Source: Qipengyuania flava (GTDB lineage Bacteria; Pseudomonadota; Alphaproteobacteria; Sphingomonadales; Sphingomonadaceae). Taken from it: 64,000 nucleotides of DNA. Positions 1 through 10,478 of this stretch are shown piece by piece (positions within the stretch are counted from its first letter, which is position 1; the number at the start of each line of letters is the position of its first letter). The translations under genes were made by a program, and so were the position numbers. Under the pieces are notes generated by a model. The model was not told where the DNA came from. It did not search any database and was given only the letters and a program-made list of their open reading frames with translations. The DNA lies in assembly GCF_011762005.1 (NCBI RefSeq), contig NZ_JAASQU010000001.1, positions 797,876-861,875 of the forward strand, given 5' to 3'.

Positions 1-353
<353 letters not shown>

Positions 354-1373
354 CTATTCGGCTGGTTCGCAGGCGCCTTGGCAGGACGCTGCACGCATCG
401 GCTCTTCCTGTTGCAGAGCGGTAAGGCCGAGCTTGGCGAACAGCGCCGCGTCGGTGTCGTCGCCCGCATTGGGCGCGGTCAGCAGCTTGTCGCCCGTGAA
501 AATCGAATTCGCCCCGGCCATGAAACACAGTGCTTGCGCCGCCTCGCTCATGCTTTCGCGCCCGGCGGAGAGGCGAACCATGCTCATCGGCATGCAGATG
601 CGCGCAACCGCGACCGTGCGGACGAATTCGATATCGTCGATCTTCGCAAGCGGCGTGTCGACGAGCATGTCGCCCAGAACCGTGCCCTTGACCGGCACCA
701 GCGCATTGACCGGCACGCTTTCGGGATGGCGTTCGAGCGTGGCGAGCGTGTGGACGAAGCCGACGCGGTCGTCGCGCGTCTCGCCCATGCCCACGATCCC
801 GCCGCTGCACACGTTGATTCCCGCATCGCGCACGTTCTGCAACGTGTCGAGCCGGTCTTCATACTTGCGGCTGGAGATCACCCGCTCGTAATATTCCGGC
901 CCGGTGTCGACATTGTGATTGTAGTAATCGAGGCCCGCCTCTTTCAGCATGTCCGCCTGTTTCGGCGTCAGCATGCCCAGCGTCATGCAGGTCTCCAGCC
1001 CCATCGCGCGCACGCCCTTCACGATCTCGACGATCGCGGGCATGTCGCGGTCCTTGGGATTGCGCCAGGCGGCGCCCATGCAGAAGCGCTGGCTGCCCTG
1101 ATCCTTCGCCTGCGCCGCGCGCTGGAGGACCGATTGCACCTCCATCAGCTTGGTCGCCTCGACCCCGCTGTCGGCCTTCACGCTCTGCGAACAATAGCCG
1201 CAATCTTCCGGGCATCCGCCGGTCTTGATCGAAAGCAATGTGCAGAGCTGCACCTGCTCGGGCGGATGGAATTCGCGATGGACCGTCGCAGCCTGGAACA
1301 GCAGTTCGGTGAACGGAAGATCGAACAGCGCCGCGATCTCGTCACGGCTCCAGTCGGTACGGATATTGGTCAT
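354..1373 (-). CDS. bioB: Biotin synthase
   Basis: Radical-SAM enzyme that inserts sulfur into dethiobiotin, the last step of biotin synthesis. The protein is 339 aa, normal for the family. The 4Fe-4S SAM cluster motif C-x3-C-x2-C is at C54/C58/C61 ([12 protein letters not shown]). The downstream [25 protein letters not shown] and [14 protein letters not shown] segments are BioB hallmarks. The ATG at 1373 was chosen because its codon overlaps the upstream stop in an ATGA arrangement; longer forms have no homology support. No bioA/F/D genes are adjacent. The placement beside propionyl-CoA carboxylase and methylmalonyl-CoA genes suggests supply of biotin for that carboxylase (inference). Confidence 0.97.
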   Translation of the reverse strand: MTNIRTDWSRDEIAALFDLPFTELLFQAATVHREFHPPEQVQLCTLLSIKTGGCPEDCGYCSQSVKADSGVEATKLMEVQSVLQRAAQAKDQGSQRFCMGAAWRNPKDRDMPAIVEIVKGVRAMGLETCMTLGMLTPKQADMLKEAGLDYYNHNVDTGPEYYERVISSRKYEDRLDTLQNVRDAGINVCSGGIVGMGETRDDRVGFVHTLATLERHPESVPVNALVPVKGTVLGDMLVDTPLAKIDDIEFVRTVAVARICMPMSMVRLSAGRESMSEAAQALCFMAGANSIFTGDKLLTAPNAGDDTDAALFAKLGLTALQQEEPMRAASCQGACEPAE

Positions 1374-1831
1374 ACGGGTTTCCTGGCTAGGTAGAGGCCG
1401 ACTGCCATGACTATCAGGCCCAGCGCACGCTTGGGGGTAATCGCACTCTGGATGGAGCCAAGCAGGCCGAAATGATCGATGATTGCCGCGGCGACGATCT
1501 GGCCGAGCAGCACGAAAAAGATCGCATTGCCGAGGCCGATACGCGGGGCGGAGAATGCCACCGAAGTGGCGTAGAACAACATCACGAGCGCCCCGATCCA
1601 CAACCACGGCCGTTCGAAGGTGAAGGCACTGGCAGCGGGGAAGCCGGTAAAGGCCAGCATCGCGCTGGCGATCACGAATCCAACCGCGAAAGTCACTGCG
1701 GTTGCGGCGACGGGGCCGCCAAGTTGCTGGCCCAGCGCGGCATTCAGCGCGGCAAAAACGGGAATGCCGAGTCCCGCGGCGAACATCATAGCCGCGATCG
1801 GTACGAAGGCGCTGGAGGTCGGCGCGCTCAT
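1370..1831 (-). CDS. YdcZ/DUF606-like small multi-pass membrane protein
   Basis: 153-residue, strongly hydrophobic protein with about five predicted membrane segments. They begin near residue 10 ([20 protein letters not shown]) and end with [15 protein letters not shown]. The repeated small-residue helices and the NAALG and [13 protein letters not shown] segments resemble the DUF606/YdcZ branch of the drug/metabolite transporter superfamily; the substrate is unknown. Its TGA stop overlaps the bioB ATG by 4 bp, so translation of the two is probably coupled. A role in moving a biotin-related or sulfur compound is only a guess from position. Confidence 0.75.
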   Translation of the reverse strand: MSAPTSSAFVPIAAMMFAAGLGIPVFAALNAALGQQLGGPVAATAVTFAVGFVIASAMLAFTGFPAASAFTFERPWLWIGALVMLFYATSVAFSAPRIGLGNAIFFVLLGQIVAAAIIDHFGLLGSIQSAITPKRALGLIVMAVGLYLARKPV

Positions 1832-1865
1832 GCGAGCCAGCCCGCGAAGACGGCAGGAAGCTGTG

Positions 1866-2726
1866 TCATTCGGCGTCCGCTTCCCGCATTTCGCATTCCA
1901 CGGTCAAGCCATATTCGCCGAGCCAATCCGCCTCGGTCGGCAGAAGGTACTGCAGGGCCTGCGGCAGCAATTGGTGCAGGCTGTTCGAATGGTGGACATG
2001 CGATACACGATAATCGGCGAAGCAAAAGCGCGCACCCAGTGTCTCGCGCAATTCCATCACCCCGGTCTCGGTGGCGCCACCTTCATCGGCCAGCGAGAGG
2101 AACAGCGGCGGTCGCGGCGTTCCGTCATCCGCCGGCGCCGCTCCTGCCAGCGCGCTGTCGTTCCACTGCAGGCTGGGCGAAAGCGCAGCATAGCCATCGA
2201 ACAAATCGGGTTGTGCCAGCCAGGTTTCGACGACGAAGTGCCCCGCCGCGCTCTCGCCGACGATCATCGCACGGCCATCGTGACGATAGCGGGCGCGTAA
2301 TATGGGAAGGACCGTCTCGGCCAGCCACGTGCGGAAAGCCTCGCTTTCGCCCGCGCTCGGATAGCGCTCGCGTTCCTCGTCGACTTGCGTGGGAGGCAGT
2401 AGTTCGCGCTGCCTGTCGACCGTCTCGACGCCGATCAGGATTGCCGGCTCACTCCGTCCCCAGAGCTGGTTCCAGCGCTCGACACCCAGAGAGAGGAAAA
2501 AGTCCTGCCCGATCCCGCCATCGAGAACCAGCACGAGTGGAAAGCGCTCTTCAGCCTGTTCATAGCCGCGCGGGAGCACGACATTGAGTTTCCGGTCGGC
2601 GTCGTGCGTCATGACCGTCAGCGCCTCACCGATCGTTATCGGTTCGGCGTCGGACACATGCTGCGCAGATGCGGACGCTGCCCAGACGAAGGCCAAAGCC
2701 GCCCCCGCTGCGGCGATGGACTTCAT
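1866..2726 (-). CDS. Secreted alpha/beta-hydrolase, putative esterase
   Basis: 286 aa with an N-terminal signal peptide (cleavage predicted after SASAQ, near residue 22). It belongs to the putative esterase group of the alpha/beta-hydrolase fold, related to Fes/EstD-type enzymes. The nucleophile elbow GESAAG places Ser159. A conserved histidine lies in VSHVHHSNS (about 243-249), and an acidic residue near D214 could complete the triad. The usual substrate class is esters of siderophores or small acyl compounds; nothing here fixes it. The ATG at 2726 overlaps the mutase stop as ATGA, which decides the start over a longer upstream form. Confidence 0.8.
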   Translation of the reverse strand: MKSIAAAGAALAFVWAASASAQHVSDAEPITIGEALTVMTHDADRKLNVVLPRGYEQAEERFPLVLVLDGGIGQDFFLSLGVERWNQLWGRSEPAILIGVETVDRQRELLPPTQVDEERERYPSAGESEAFRTWLAETVLPILRARYRHDGRAMIVGESAAGHFVVETWLAQPDLFDGYAALSPSLQWNDSALAGAAPADDGTPRPPLFLSLADEGGATETGVMELRETLGARFCFADYRVSHVHHSNSLHQLLPQALQYLLPTEADWLGEYGLTVECEMREADAE

Positions 2727-4882
2727 TCCGCTGCCTCGTCGAGGTTCTCGCCGGCAGGGGGCATATTGTGCCCCAACAGACGCAGCACATCTGCAGCGCA
2801 TTCGACCACATTGCTGCCCGGACCGTAGATTCCCTGGACCCCGGCATCGCGCAGGAAATCGTAATCCTTCTGCGGGATCACCCCGCCTGCGATGACCTTG
2901 ATGTCGGGTCGACCGGCTTCCTTGAGCAGGCCGATCAGTTCGGGGATCAGCGTCTTGTGCCCCGCCGCGAGACTGCTCGCTCCGATCGCATCGACGTCGT
3001 TCTCCAGTGCCATGTCGCGGGTTTCGGACGGCGTCTGGAACAGCGGCCCCGAGAGGACTTCGAAGCCCATGTCGGTGAACGCGCTGGCAATGACATTGGC
3101 GCCGCGGTCGTGGCCGTCCTGGCCCATCTTGGCGACCATCAGCCGGGGCGCACGTCCGAGCCGGCGTTCGACCGCCTGCACACCCTCGACGACCTGCTGG
3201 TAGCGATCGTCTTCGGCATAGGCGGCGGCATAGACCCCGCGGACCGGCTTGGGGATCGTGTCGTAGCGGCCATAGGCGTCTTCCATCGCCTGGCTGATCT
3301 CGCCCAGCGTCGCATCGTGACGCGCCGCCTCGACCGCAAGGGCAAGCAGGTTCCCCTCGCGCTGGGCGGCCCCGCGTGCAAGCGCGTCCAGCGCAGCGCG
3401 GCAGGCAAAATCATCGCGCTTGGCGCGCACTTCCTCCAGCCGCGCGATCTGGCTCTGGCGGACCTTGTGGTTATCGATATCGAGCGTGTCGATCTCGTCT
3501 TCCTTGTCGCGGCGATACTTGTTCACACCGACGATCACGGTTTCGCCGCGATCGACGCTGGCCTGCTTGGCTGCCGCGGCTTCCTCGATCTGCGCCTTGG
3601 GTTTCCCGCTGGCGACATATTCGGTCATCCCGCCCGCCGCCTCGACTTCCTCGAGCATGGCGCGCGCCTGTTCGACCAGCGCGGACGTAAGGCTTTCGAT
3701 GTAATAGCTGCCCCCGAGCGGATCGGCGACATTGGTGATGCCGGTCTCTTCCTGGATCACCAATTGCGTGTTGCGCGCGATGCGGGCGCTGAAATCGGTC
3801 GGTAGTGCGATCGCTTCGTCCAGCGCGTTGGTGTGAAGGCTTTGCGTTCCACCCAGCACCGCCGCCATCGCTTCCACCGTGGTGCGGATAACATTGTTGT
3901 AGGGGTCCTGCTCCTGCAGGCTGACGCCGCTGGTCTGGCAATGCGTGCGCAGCATCTTGGACTTGGGGTTCTGCGCCCCCAGCCCTTCCATGACATCGTG
4001 CCACAAATGGCGTGCGGCGCGCATCTTGGCGATCTCCATGAAGAAGTTCATGCCGATGCCCCAGAAGAAGGACAGGCGCGGCGCGAAGGCATCGATGTCG
4101 AGGCCAGCTTCCATCGCGCGCTTGGCGTATTCCTTGCCGTCGGCGATGGTGAAGGCCAGTTCCTGCACCGCAGTCGCCCCCGCCTCGTGCATATGATAGC
4201 CCGAGATCGAAATGCTGTTGAATTTCGGCATGTTGGCCGAAGTATATGCGATGATGTCCGAGATGATCCGCATGCTTGGTTCGGGCGGATAGATATAGGT
4301 GTTGCGGACCATGAACTCCTTGAGGATGTCGTTCTGGATGGTCCCCGACAGCTTCTCCTGTGCCACGCCCTGACGCTCGCCCGCGACGATGTAGAACGCC
4401 ATGACCGGGATGACCGCGCCGTTCATGGTCATCGATACGCTCATCTGGTCGAGCGGGATCTGGTCGAACAGGATTTCCATGTCGCGCACAGTGTCGATCG
4501 CGACGCCCGCCTTGCCGACATCGCCGACCACGCGGCTGTGATCGCTGTCATAGCCGCGGTGCGTCGCGAGATCGAAAGCGACCGAGAGGCCCTTCTGCCC
4601 CGCCGCAAGATTACGGCGATAGAAAGCATTCGATTCTTCGGCCGTAGAGAAGCCCGCATACTGTCGGATGGTCCATGGGCGCCCGGTGTACATCGAGGCG
4701 TAGGGTCCACGCGTAAACGGCGCGATGCCGGGGACGCCTGGATCGTCGAGCGCGGCCGTGTCCTCCGAGGTGTAGAGCGGTTTCACCGCGATACCTTCGG
4801 GGGTGTGCCAGGTGAGATCGCGCCCCTTCACTTCCTTGTCGGCGAGGGGCTTCCAGTCTTCATAGGTCGGCTTGTCGGTCAT
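2723..4882 (-). CDS. scpA: Methylmalonyl-CoA mutase, large subunit
   Basis: Coenzyme-B12 enzyme interconverting (R)-methylmalonyl-CoA and succinyl-CoA. At 719 aa it has the usual full length. The N-terminal TIM-barrel substrate domain carries the [18 protein letters not shown] segment. The C-terminal cobalamin domain carries DGHDRG at 589-594, with His591 as the lower axial ligand, and the [12 protein letters not shown] region. It is probably a single-chain homodimer, since no small-subunit gene is adjacent. The neighbouring epimerase and pccB supply its substrate, completing propionyl-CoA to succinyl-CoA conversion used in odd-chain fatty acid and branched amino acid degradation. Confidence 0.97.
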   Translation of the reverse strand: MTDKPTYEDWKPLADKEVKGRDLTWHTPEGIAVKPLYTSEDTAALDDPGVPGIAPFTRGPYASMYTGRPWTIRQYAGFSTAEESNAFYRRNLAAGQKGLSVAFDLATHRGYDSDHSRVVGDVGKAGVAIDTVRDMEILFDQIPLDQMSVSMTMNGAVIPVMAFYIVAGERQGVAQEKLSGTIQNDILKEFMVRNTYIYPPEPSMRIISDIIAYTSANMPKFNSISISGYHMHEAGATAVQELAFTIADGKEYAKRAMEAGLDIDAFAPRLSFFWGIGMNFFMEIAKMRAARHLWHDVMEGLGAQNPKSKMLRTHCQTSGVSLQEQDPYNNVIRTTVEAMAAVLGGTQSLHTNALDEAIALPTDFSARIARNTQLVIQEETGITNVADPLGGSYYIESLTSALVEQARAMLEEVEAAGGMTEYVASGKPKAQIEEAAAAKQASVDRGETVIVGVNKYRRDKEDEIDTLDIDNHKVRQSQIARLEEVRAKRDDFACRAALDALARGAAQREGNLLALAVEAARHDATLGEISQAMEDAYGRYDTIPKPVRGVYAAAYAEDDRYQQVVEGVQAVERRLGRAPRLMVAKMGQDGHDRGANVIASAFTDMGFEVLSGPLFQTPSETRDMALENDVDAIGASSLAAGHKTLIPELIGLLKEAGRPDIKVIAGGVIPQKDYDFLRDAGVQGIYGPGSNVVECAADVLRLLGHNMPPAGENLDEAAE

Positions 4883-4952
4883 GCGCGGTCCTAAACCACA
4901 ATCGTATGCACAGGGAAAGGGCGGGCGCGGTGCAAACCGTTCTCTCCCGCCC

Positions 4953-5037
4953 TCACCCCCGCGTAGGCGGGGGTCCAGATGCCATTGCTATCGATAGCGA
5001 AGGCAGTTGTATTCCCGCCTTCGCGGGGATGACGAAG
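4953..5037. repeat. REP-like palindromic intergenic repeat
   Basis: Non-coding gap between the mutase and enoyl-CoA hydratase genes. It holds two hairpins: ACCCCCGC/GCGGGGGT around a GTAG loop (4955-4974), and an 8-bp stem with core CCCGC/GCGGG near 5011-5030, followed by GGGGATGACGAAG. The ATCCC/GGGATGACG ends match those of the element at 6549-6626, so both look like members of one dispersed palindromic family (inference from two copies). Confidence 0.6.
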
Positions 5038-5055
5038 ACTTGCGGTGTCCGCCTC

Positions 5056-5841
5056 TTACTCGCCCTTGAATTCCGGCTTGCGCTTCTGGAGGAAGGCCAT
5101 GCCGCCCTCGGTCGCATCCTTGCTCGCACCGGCGGTGCGCTGGCCCTCGGCCTCGGCGAGCAGGACCTGCGTCAGATCGCCGTCGAGCGCGGTGGCGATG
5201 TTGCGCTTCATGGTGGCGTAAGCGACCGTCGGGCCGTTGGCGAGTTTTTGCGCCAGCGCCTTGGCCTCTGCCAGCAGCGCATCGTCATCGACCGCCTTGT
5301 AAATCAGCCCCCAATCCTCTGCCTGTTCGGCGCCGATCTTCTCGCCCAGCATCATCATCCGCGTGGCGCGCGCGCGGCCGATCGCGCGGCTGAGCAGCCA
5401 GGTCGACCCGCCATCGGGCACGAGGCCGATATTGACGAAAGCCTGCAGAAAATAGGCGCTTTTGCCTGCGAGCACGAAGTCGCCCGCCAGCGCAAGGCTG
5501 CAGCCGACGCCCGCGGCGGGGCCGTTGACCGCGCAGATCACGGGCACATCGGCGCGTAAGACCTGGTTGATCGCCGGATTGTAGTGGTTCTGCAGCGCAC
5601 GGTGGCTCCCGCCCTTGTTCTGCAGCGCGCTACCCTCGCCCCGCGCGGCGAGATCGGCGCCCGAGCAGAAGCCCTTGCCCGCACCGGTGATCAGCACCGC
5701 GCGGCTGTCGCCCAGATCGTAAAACGCTGCGCCGATTTCATCCGCCATCTGCGGCGGCATCGCGTTCAGCCGGTCGGGCCGGTTGAGCGTGATGGTGGTC
5801 AGCGGGCCGTCCTTCTCGACGATGATGGTTTCGTAGCTCAC
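5056..5841 (-). CDS. Enoyl-CoA hydratase/isomerase family protein
   Basis: 261-aa crotonase-fold protein. The oxyanion-hole segments are visible: the LNRPDRLNAM N-terminal stretch, then SGADLAARGEG, and AVNGPAAGVGCSLALAGDFVLA. The catalytic glutamate position of classic hydratases is not obvious, and the ADLAA/PDGGSTWLL pattern is closer to PaaG-type 1,2-epoxyphenylacetyl-CoA or enoyl-CoA isomerases. The start is the GTG at 5841, preceded by GGAGAG; upstream ATG-started residues lack homology. Its position among acyl-CoA genes suggests a beta-oxidation role. Exact reaction unknown. Confidence 0.85.
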   Translation of the reverse strand: MSYETIIVEKDGPLTTITLNRPDRLNAMPPQMADEIGAAFYDLGDSRAVLITGAGKGFCSGADLAARGEGSALQNKGGSHRALQNHYNPAINQVLRADVPVICAVNGPAAGVGCSLALAGDFVLAGKSAYFLQAFVNIGLVPDGGSTWLLSRAIGRARATRMMMLGEKIGAEQAEDWGLIYKAVDDDALLAEAKALAQKLANGPTVAYATMKRNIATALDGDLTQVLLAEAEGQRTAGASKDATEGGMAFLQKRKPEFKGE

Positions 5842-5925
5842 GCGTCTCTCCCAAAGGTTTCTTTTCGCCACCGACCTTGGCTGCGATGACGCTTGCGCGC
5901 AAGGGGCTTGCGCAGCGAACGGAGT

Positions 5926-6537
5926 TCAGGCGGACGCGCTCGGCCGTGCCGATACCCGCTCATGCCATGCGGCCAGCGTCGCGCATTCACCGGGCATTTC
6001 GAGCCCGACGAACTTGGCGAAATCGAGTGTGGTCAGCAGCAGGATATCCGCTGCGGAAAAAGCGTCGCCGGCAAGATAGTCGCGCCCTTCGAGCGATTCG
6101 TCGAAGAAGCGCATCGCCTCGGCCACGCGCGGGCGATTGGCCTCGCCCCACTCCGTATTGCGGCCCGGGAGCGCGGCGGTGAAGGGGTGCGTATGCACCC
6201 ACACCGCGCCCACCGGCGGCATGAGGATCATCTCGACCCGGCGGCACCACATCTCGATTTCCGCGATTTCGCGGCTCGTGGTGCCGAACAGCGGCGGTTC
6301 GGGATGCTCGGCCTCGAGATAGCGCATGATCGCGACGCTTTCGGCGATCACCGTGCCGTCGTCCAATTCGAGGATCGGCGTCTGTCCGCGCGGGTTCTTG
6401 GCGACGAAGTCCTCCGCTTTCTGCTCGCGCTTGGGGATCGACACTTCCTTGCTCGGCAGATCGATGCCCTTCTCGGCGGCGAAGATACGCACGCGGCGCG
6501 GATTGGGCGCCGGGTTCGGGCTGTCGTAGAATAGCAT
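5926..6537 (-). CDS. Glutathione S-transferase family protein
   Basis: 203 aa, two-domain GST. The N-terminal thioredoxin-like half has the NPAPNPRRVRIFAAEKG helix-1 region, a cis-Pro segment (NPRGQTPILELDDG) and the ESVAIMRYLE glutathione-binding motif. The C-terminal helical half ends with FSAADILLLTTLDFA, the N-capping/hydrophobic-staple region. Likely a cytosolic detoxification or conjugating enzyme; the substrate is not predictable. It sits in the acyl-CoA gene run with the palindromic repeat just upstream, so transcription from pccB may be modulated there. Confidence 0.9.
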   Translation of the reverse strand: MLFYDSPNPAPNPRRVRIFAAEKGIDLPSKEVSIPKREQKAEDFVAKNPRGQTPILELDDGTVIAESVAIMRYLEAEHPEPPLFGTTSREIAEIEMWCRRVEMILMPPVGAVWVHTHPFTAALPGRNTEWGEANRPRVAEAMRFFDESLEGRDYLAGDAFSAADILLLTTLDFAKFVGLEMPGECATLAAWHERVSARPSASA

Positions 6538-6548
6538 TGTCTCTCCCT

Positions 6549-6626
6549 CGTCATCCCAGCGAAAGCTGGGATCGCTATCGGCGTAGCGCCTGTCCGCACC
6601 CGATCCCAGCTTTCGCTGGGATGACG
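6549..6626. repeat. 25-bp perfect inverted repeat, palindromic element
   Basis: The arms at 6549-6573 and 6602-6626 are exact reverse complements over 25 bp. Each arm is itself a hairpin (ATCCCAGC, GAAA loop, GCTGGGAT). The element fills the gap between the GST and the epimerase gene. The outer GTCATCCC/GGGATGAC ends resemble the repeat at 4953-5037. It looks like a REP/MITE-type dispersed element and may stabilise or terminate mRNA. Confidence 0.8.
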
Positions 6627-6636
6627 GAATGGCGGC

Positions 6637-7086
6637 TTAGTTCGACCAGTGCGCGTCGTCCTTGGGCGTTTCCATGATCTCGGTCAGCTGGCCCATCATG
6701 TCCTTGGGGTGAAGGAAGAAGATCGGCGTGCCATGCGCACCGATACGTGTGGGACCGAGGATCCGCTTACCCATGTCCTCGAACCACTGACGCGCGTCCT
6801 CGATGTCCTCGACTTCGTAGCAGACATGGTGCTGCCCGCCTGCCGGATTTTTGGCGAGGAAGCCGGTCAGCGTGGATTGCTCCCCCAGCGGCTCGATCAG
6901 CTCGATCTGCGTGCCATGGGTGCCGTTCTCGCCCGGCGTGTCGACGAAGCAGACCTTCACGCCCTGCTCCTCGAGATCGAAAGGCTCATGCGTGATCGTC
7001 GCGCCCATGACGTCGCGATAATAGCGCAGCGATTCCGCGATCGAGGGCGTCGCGACGCCGATGTGGTTGAGACGGCCGAGTTTCAT
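6637..7086 (-). CDS. mce: Methylmalonyl-CoA epimerase
   Basis: 149-aa VOC-fold protein that converts (S)- to (R)-methylmalonyl-CoA, linking propionyl-CoA carboxylase to the mutase. The first metal ligand is the His of LNHIGVA (residue 8). Further metal-site segments are GTQIELIEPLG, GGQHHVCYEV and GQLTEIME. The length is normal for bacterial MCE. Its genomic position between pccB and scpA matches the pathway order. Confidence 0.95.
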   Translation of the reverse strand: MKLGRLNHIGVATPSIAESLRYYRDVMGATITHEPFDLEEQGVKVCFVDTPGENGTHGTQIELIEPLGEQSTLTGFLAKNPAGGQHHVCYEVEDIEDARQWFEDMGKRILGPTRIGAHGTPIFFLHPKDMMGQLTEIMETPKDDAHWSN

Positions 7087-7096
7087 TCACAAATCC

Positions 7097-7408
7097 TCAA
7101 ACAAGCGACCAGAGGCCAAGAGCGGAAAAGATCGCCCCGCTCAGTACCGCAAAAGCTAGTGTAGGCCAGTACAACCACGGTGTCTCGCGTCGGCTTACCA
7201 ACGGGTTCGTGTTCACCGTTCCCGTCTTGAGAATCCACAAGCCCAAAACCACCAGCGGCAGACCGCAGGCTATCGAACCAATTGCCTGCCAAAGCGTAAG
7301 CGGTTCCTCGCGACCTTCAAAGACTGCGAGCGCATAATAGGCAAACCCAAATAGGAACGCCCCGCAGAGCAGGTAGAAATATGCATTTCTCCAAAACGTC
7401 CTACTCAC
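7097..7408 (-). CDS. Small membrane protein of unknown function
   Basis: 103-aa protein with three predicted membrane helices ([20 protein letters not shown], then a [12 protein letters not shown] region, then [17 protein letters not shown]). No family recognised. The GTG at 7408 is preferred because it overlaps the pccB stop codon by 4 bp (GTGA), typical of coupled genes. A GTG at 7435 would overlap pccB by 31 bp. It is probably translated with the propionate genes; nothing in the sequence fixes a role. Confidence 0.55.
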   Translation of the reverse strand: MSRTFWRNAYFYLLCGAFLFGFAYYALAVFEGREEPLTLWQAIGSIACGLPLVVLGLWILKTGTVNTNPLVSRRETPWLYWPTLAFAVLSGAIFSALGLWSLV

Positions 7409-8937
7409 AACGGAATATTGTCGTGCTTCTTCCACGGGTTCTCGAGCTGCTTCGTCCGCAGTTTGCGCAGCCCCAGCGCGATGCGGCGGCGCGTGGAGTG
7501 CGGGTAGATAACCTCGTCGATATAGCCGCGTTGGGCAGCGACGAAGGGGTTGGCGAAGCGGTCTTCATATTCCTTGGTCTTCTCGGCGATCTTGTCGGGA
7601 TCGTCGCGGTCCTGGCGGAAGATGATCTCCACCGCGCCCTTTGCGCCCATCACCGCGATCTCGGCGGTCGGCCAGGCGTAGTTGAGGTCGCCGCGCAAAT
7701 GCTTGGAGGCCATCACGTCATAGGCGCCGCCATAGGCCTTGCGGGTGATCACGGTGATCTTGGGCACGGTCGCCTCGGCATAGGCGAACAACAGCTTCGC
7801 CCCGTGCTTGATGATGCCATTGTGTTCCTGGCTGGTGCCAGGAAGGAAGCCGGGCACGTCGACGAAGGTCAGGATCGGGATTTCGAAGGCATCGCAGAAG
7901 CGCACGAAGCGCGCGGCCTTCTTTGAGGAATTGATGTCGAGCACGCCCGCAAGCACCATCGGCTGGTTGGCGACCACGCCCACCGTGCGCCCCTCGACCC
8001 GGCCGAAGCCGCAGATGATGTTCGCGGCATGGCCCGGCTGCACTTCGAAGAAATCGCCTTCGTCCAGCGTCTTACGAATGACTTCATGCATGTCGTAGGG
8101 CTGGTTGGCATTGTCGGGGATCAGCGTGTCGAGGCTCGGCTCCTCGCGGTCCCAGGCGTCGCTCGTCGGGCGCTCGGGCACGTCCTCGCGGTTCGATAGC
8201 GGCAGGTAATCGAAGAAATCGCGCGTCGCGAGAAGGGTCTCGATGTCGTTCTCGAAGCTGTTGTCGGCGACCGAGGTCTTGGTCGTATGCGTCTTCGCGC
8301 CGCCCAGCTCTTCCTGCGTCACGACCTCGTTGGTCACCGTCTTGACCACGTCGGGGCCGGTGACGAACATATAGCTTGAATCCTCCACCATGAAGATGAA
8401 GTCGGTCATCGCCGGGCTGTAGACCGCCCCGCCCGCGCACGGCCCCATGATCAGGCTGATCTGCGGCACCACGCCGCTGGCGAGCACGTTACGCTGGAAC
8501 ACTTCGGCATAACCGCCGAGGCTGGCGACCCCTTCCTGGATGCGCGCGCCGCCGCTGTCGTTGAGGCCGATGACCGGCGCGCCGACCTTCATAGCGGTGT
8601 CCATGACCTTGCAGATCTTCTCCGCATGGCGCTTCGACAGCGAGCCGCCGAAGACGGTGAAATCCTGGCTGAAGACATAGACCAGCCGGCCGTTGATCGT
8701 GCCCGACCCGGTGACCACGCCGTCGCCGGGGATCTTCTGGTCCTGCATGCCGAAATCGACGCAGTCATGTTCGACATAGGTGTCGAGTTCCTCGAAACTG
8801 CCTTCGTCGAGCAGGATGTCGAGCCGCTCGCGCGCGGTCAGCTTGCCCTTGGCGTGCTGCGCGTCGATGCGCTTCTGCCCGCCGCCCATCTTGGCGGCAT
8901 CGCGGCGGCGTTCCATTTCGGCGATATTGGCGGACAT
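7405..8937 (-). CDS. pccB: Propionyl-CoA carboxylase, beta (carboxyltransferase) subunit
   Basis: 510 aa, the normal length. The crotonase-fold carboxyltransferase moves CO2 from biotin to propionyl-CoA, giving (S)-methylmalonyl-CoA. Seen are the acyl-CoA oxyanion segment [52 protein letters not shown], and the C-terminal biotin-side segment [23 protein letters not shown]. The biotin-carrying alpha subunit (pccA) is not in the window. Its gene leads the minus-strand acyl-CoA run; the region upstream (8938-8991) is the likely promoter. Confidence 0.97.
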   Translation of the reverse strand: MSANIAEMERRRDAAKMGGGQKRIDAQHAKGKLTARERLDILLDEGSFEELDTYVEHDCVDFGMQDQKIPGDGVVTGSGTINGRLVYVFSQDFTVFGGSLSKRHAEKICKVMDTAMKVGAPVIGLNDSGGARIQEGVASLGGYAEVFQRNVLASGVVPQISLIMGPCAGGAVYSPAMTDFIFMVEDSSYMFVTGPDVVKTVTNEVVTQEELGGAKTHTTKTSVADNSFENDIETLLATRDFFDYLPLSNREDVPERPTSDAWDREEPSLDTLIPDNANQPYDMHEVIRKTLDEGDFFEVQPGHAANIICGFGRVEGRTVGVVANQPMVLAGVLDINSSKKAARFVRFCDAFEIPILTFVDVPGFLPGTSQEHNGIIKHGAKLLFAYAEATVPKITVITRKAYGGAYDVMASKHLRGDLNYAWPTAEIAVMGAKGAVEIIFRQDRDDPDKIAEKTKEYEDRFANPFVAAQRGYIDEVIYPHSTRRRIALGLRKLRTKQLENPWKKHDNIPL

Positions 8938-8991
8938 GCTCTCTCCGTGAATAGGTTTTGATGAGCGACTAGTGCCAAGCGAGGCGCAAGG

Positions 8992-9750
8992 TCAATCGCG
9001 CGGCGCGCTTCTCTCGGCGCTGATCAGGAACTCGACATTGCCTTCTGGGCCGGTGATCGGGCTCTCGACGATGCCCTGTACCTCAAAGCCCAGCCCCTCG
9101 ACCCAGGCGCGCACCTCGTCGCATACGCGGCGGTGCAATGCGGGGTCGCTGACCACACCCTTCTTGCCCACTTCCTCGCGCCCGACCTCGAATTGCGGCT
9201 TGATCAGCGCGACGAGACGGCAATCCTGCTGCGCAAGCTCGAGCGGGCGCTCGAGCACTTTGGACAAACCGATAAAGCTCGCATCGCAGACCACCCAGGT
9301 TACCGGCCGGTCGATCATTTCGGGAGTCAGCACGCGCGCGCTGGTCTGTTCGAGCACGGTGACCCGCTCGTCCTGTCGCAGCTTCCACGCCAGCTGGTTG
9401 GTGCCGCTGTCGATCGCGAAGACATGCTCCGCCCCGCCCTGCAGCAATACGTCGGTGAAGCCGCCGGTCGAACTGCCGATGTCCATTGCAACCGCGCCGC
9501 GAGGGTCGAGGTCGAAATGCTCGATCGCATGCGCAAGCTTGATGCCGCCGCGCGAAACCCAGGGGTGATCGCGCCCGCGCACATCGAGCGGCGCCTCCAC
9601 GGGCAATTGCTGGCCGGGCTTGGCCAGTTTCTGTTCGCCGCTGAACACCAGCCCCGCCATGACCAGCGCCTGCGCGCGCGTGCGGCTCTCCACGAGCCCG
9701 CGGTCCACCAATATTTGATCGAGGCGCATCTTTTTCGGCATTGGAAACAT
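8992..9750 (-). CDS. tlyA: TlyA-type rRNA 2'-O-methyltransferase (S4 + FtsJ domains)
   Basis: 252 aa. An N-terminal S4 RNA-binding domain (MRLDQILVDRGLVESRTRAQALVMAG region, residues 8-60) is followed by an FtsJ-like SAM methyltransferase domain with the SAM motif DIGSSTGGFTD and the segments CDASFIGL and LIKPQFEVG. The family 2'-O-methylates 16S and/or 23S rRNA cytidines; earlier annotation called it hemolysin A. The ATG at 9750 or 9741 is possible, with little consequence. It is divergent from the lipoprotein gene, 25 bp apart. Confidence 0.93.
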   Translation of the reverse strand: MFPMPKKMRLDQILVDRGLVESRTRAQALVMAGLVFSGEQKLAKPGQQLPVEAPLDVRGRDHPWVSRGGIKLAHAIEHFDLDPRGAVAMDIGSSTGGFTDVLLQGGAEHVFAIDSGTNQLAWKLRQDERVTVLEQTSARVLTPEMIDRPVTWVVCDASFIGLSKVLERPLELAQQDCRLVALIKPQFEVGREEVGKKGVVSDPALHRRVCDEVRAWVEGLGFEVQGIVESPITGPEGNVEFLISAERSAPRD

Positions 9751-9775
9751 GGGCGTTAGCGATCATTGTGCCTGC

Positions 9776-10327
9776 ATGAAACCGATCTATCTGCATCTGG
9801 GTGGCGCGTTGGCGCTGAGCTTCACCATCGCGGCATGCGTTCCGGCACCGGATTCGACCCCGGCACCGAGGCCCAGCCCGACACCCGAGCCTGTACAGAC
9901 GACACCGCCTCCCCCGCCGCCCGCACCACTAGCCGAGAACTGGATCGACGAGCCGCGCACAGCAGGGGACTGGAGCTATCGCGCCGACATGTCGGGAGGC
10001 GAAGCGCTGTATGGACCGCGCGGCGGCGAAGCATTGTTCGCGATCAAATGCGATCGCCGTGCGGGGCGCATCACACTGTTGCGCAGTGGGCGTGCGGCGA
10101 GTTCGACCTCGATGACCATTCGAACCGAAACCGTGGATCGTACGCTTGCCGCAACGCCAACGGGTAGCGGCAGTCAGCAGGTCATGGCGACACTCGCTGC
10201 GAGCGATCCGCTGCTCGACGCGATGGCCGTGACCCGCGGGCGATTCGCTGTGGAAACAACCGGCTTGTCCACACTTTACCTGCCGCCGTGGGCCGAAGTG
10301 ACCCGCGCTATCGAATCCTGCCGCTGA
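9776..10327 (+). CDS. Hypothetical lipoprotein with Pro-rich linker
   Basis: 183 aa. A signal sequence ends in a lipobox (TIAAC), predicting lipid attachment and an outer- or inner-membrane anchor. A Pro/Thr-rich tether follows (PAPRPSPTPEPVQTTPPPPP, residues about 25-50) and then a globular domain containing YGPRGGEALFAIKCDR and LPPWAEVTRAIESC. The latter resembles uncharacterised sphingomonad lipoproteins. The two conserved-looking Cys residues could form a disulfide. The ATG at 9776 was chosen because it begins a proper signal peptide. Function unknown. Confidence 0.75.
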   Translation: MKPIYLHLGGALALSFTIAACVPAPDSTPAPRPSPTPEPVQTTPPPPPPAPLAENWIDEPRTAGDWSYRADMSGGEALYGPRGGEALFAIKCDRRAGRITLLRSGRAASSTSMTIRTETVDRTLAATPTGSGSQQVMATLAASDPLLDAMAVTRGRFAVETTGLSTLYLPPWAEVTRAIESCR

Positions 10328-10377
10328 TAGAGTCGCTCGCCCCGCTCCCTCCGGCAGGTGAGGCGGCTGCGGGCACG

Positions 10378-10404
10378 AAAAAGGCCCGGGTTCGACCCCG
10401 AGCC
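10378..10404 (-). terminator. Intrinsic terminator-like hairpin, minus strand
   Basis: Read on the minus strand: an 8-bp stem GGCTCGGG/CCCGGGCC (one wobble) around GTCGAA, then TTTTT. No minus-strand gene is evident just upstream, so it may serve a small RNA or a transcript antisense to the leader at 10,450-10,560. Confidence 0.5.
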
Positions 10405-10450
10405 AGAAACGCCAATTCTGACGTGGGATAACTTTTTTTCAAGGGTTGTT

Positions 10451-10478
10451 TTGAGCCTCTGGAAGACTCAAATATATC
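10451..10478 (+). promoter_or_regulatory. Possible promoter for the structured leader
   Basis: TTGAGC and TATATC hexamers 16 bp apart in an AT-rich patch, upstream of the element that ends in the terminator at 10671-10709. The -35-like box also forms a small hairpin (TTTGAG/CTCAAA). Weak evidence; transcription-start mapping would be needed. Confidence 0.3.
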
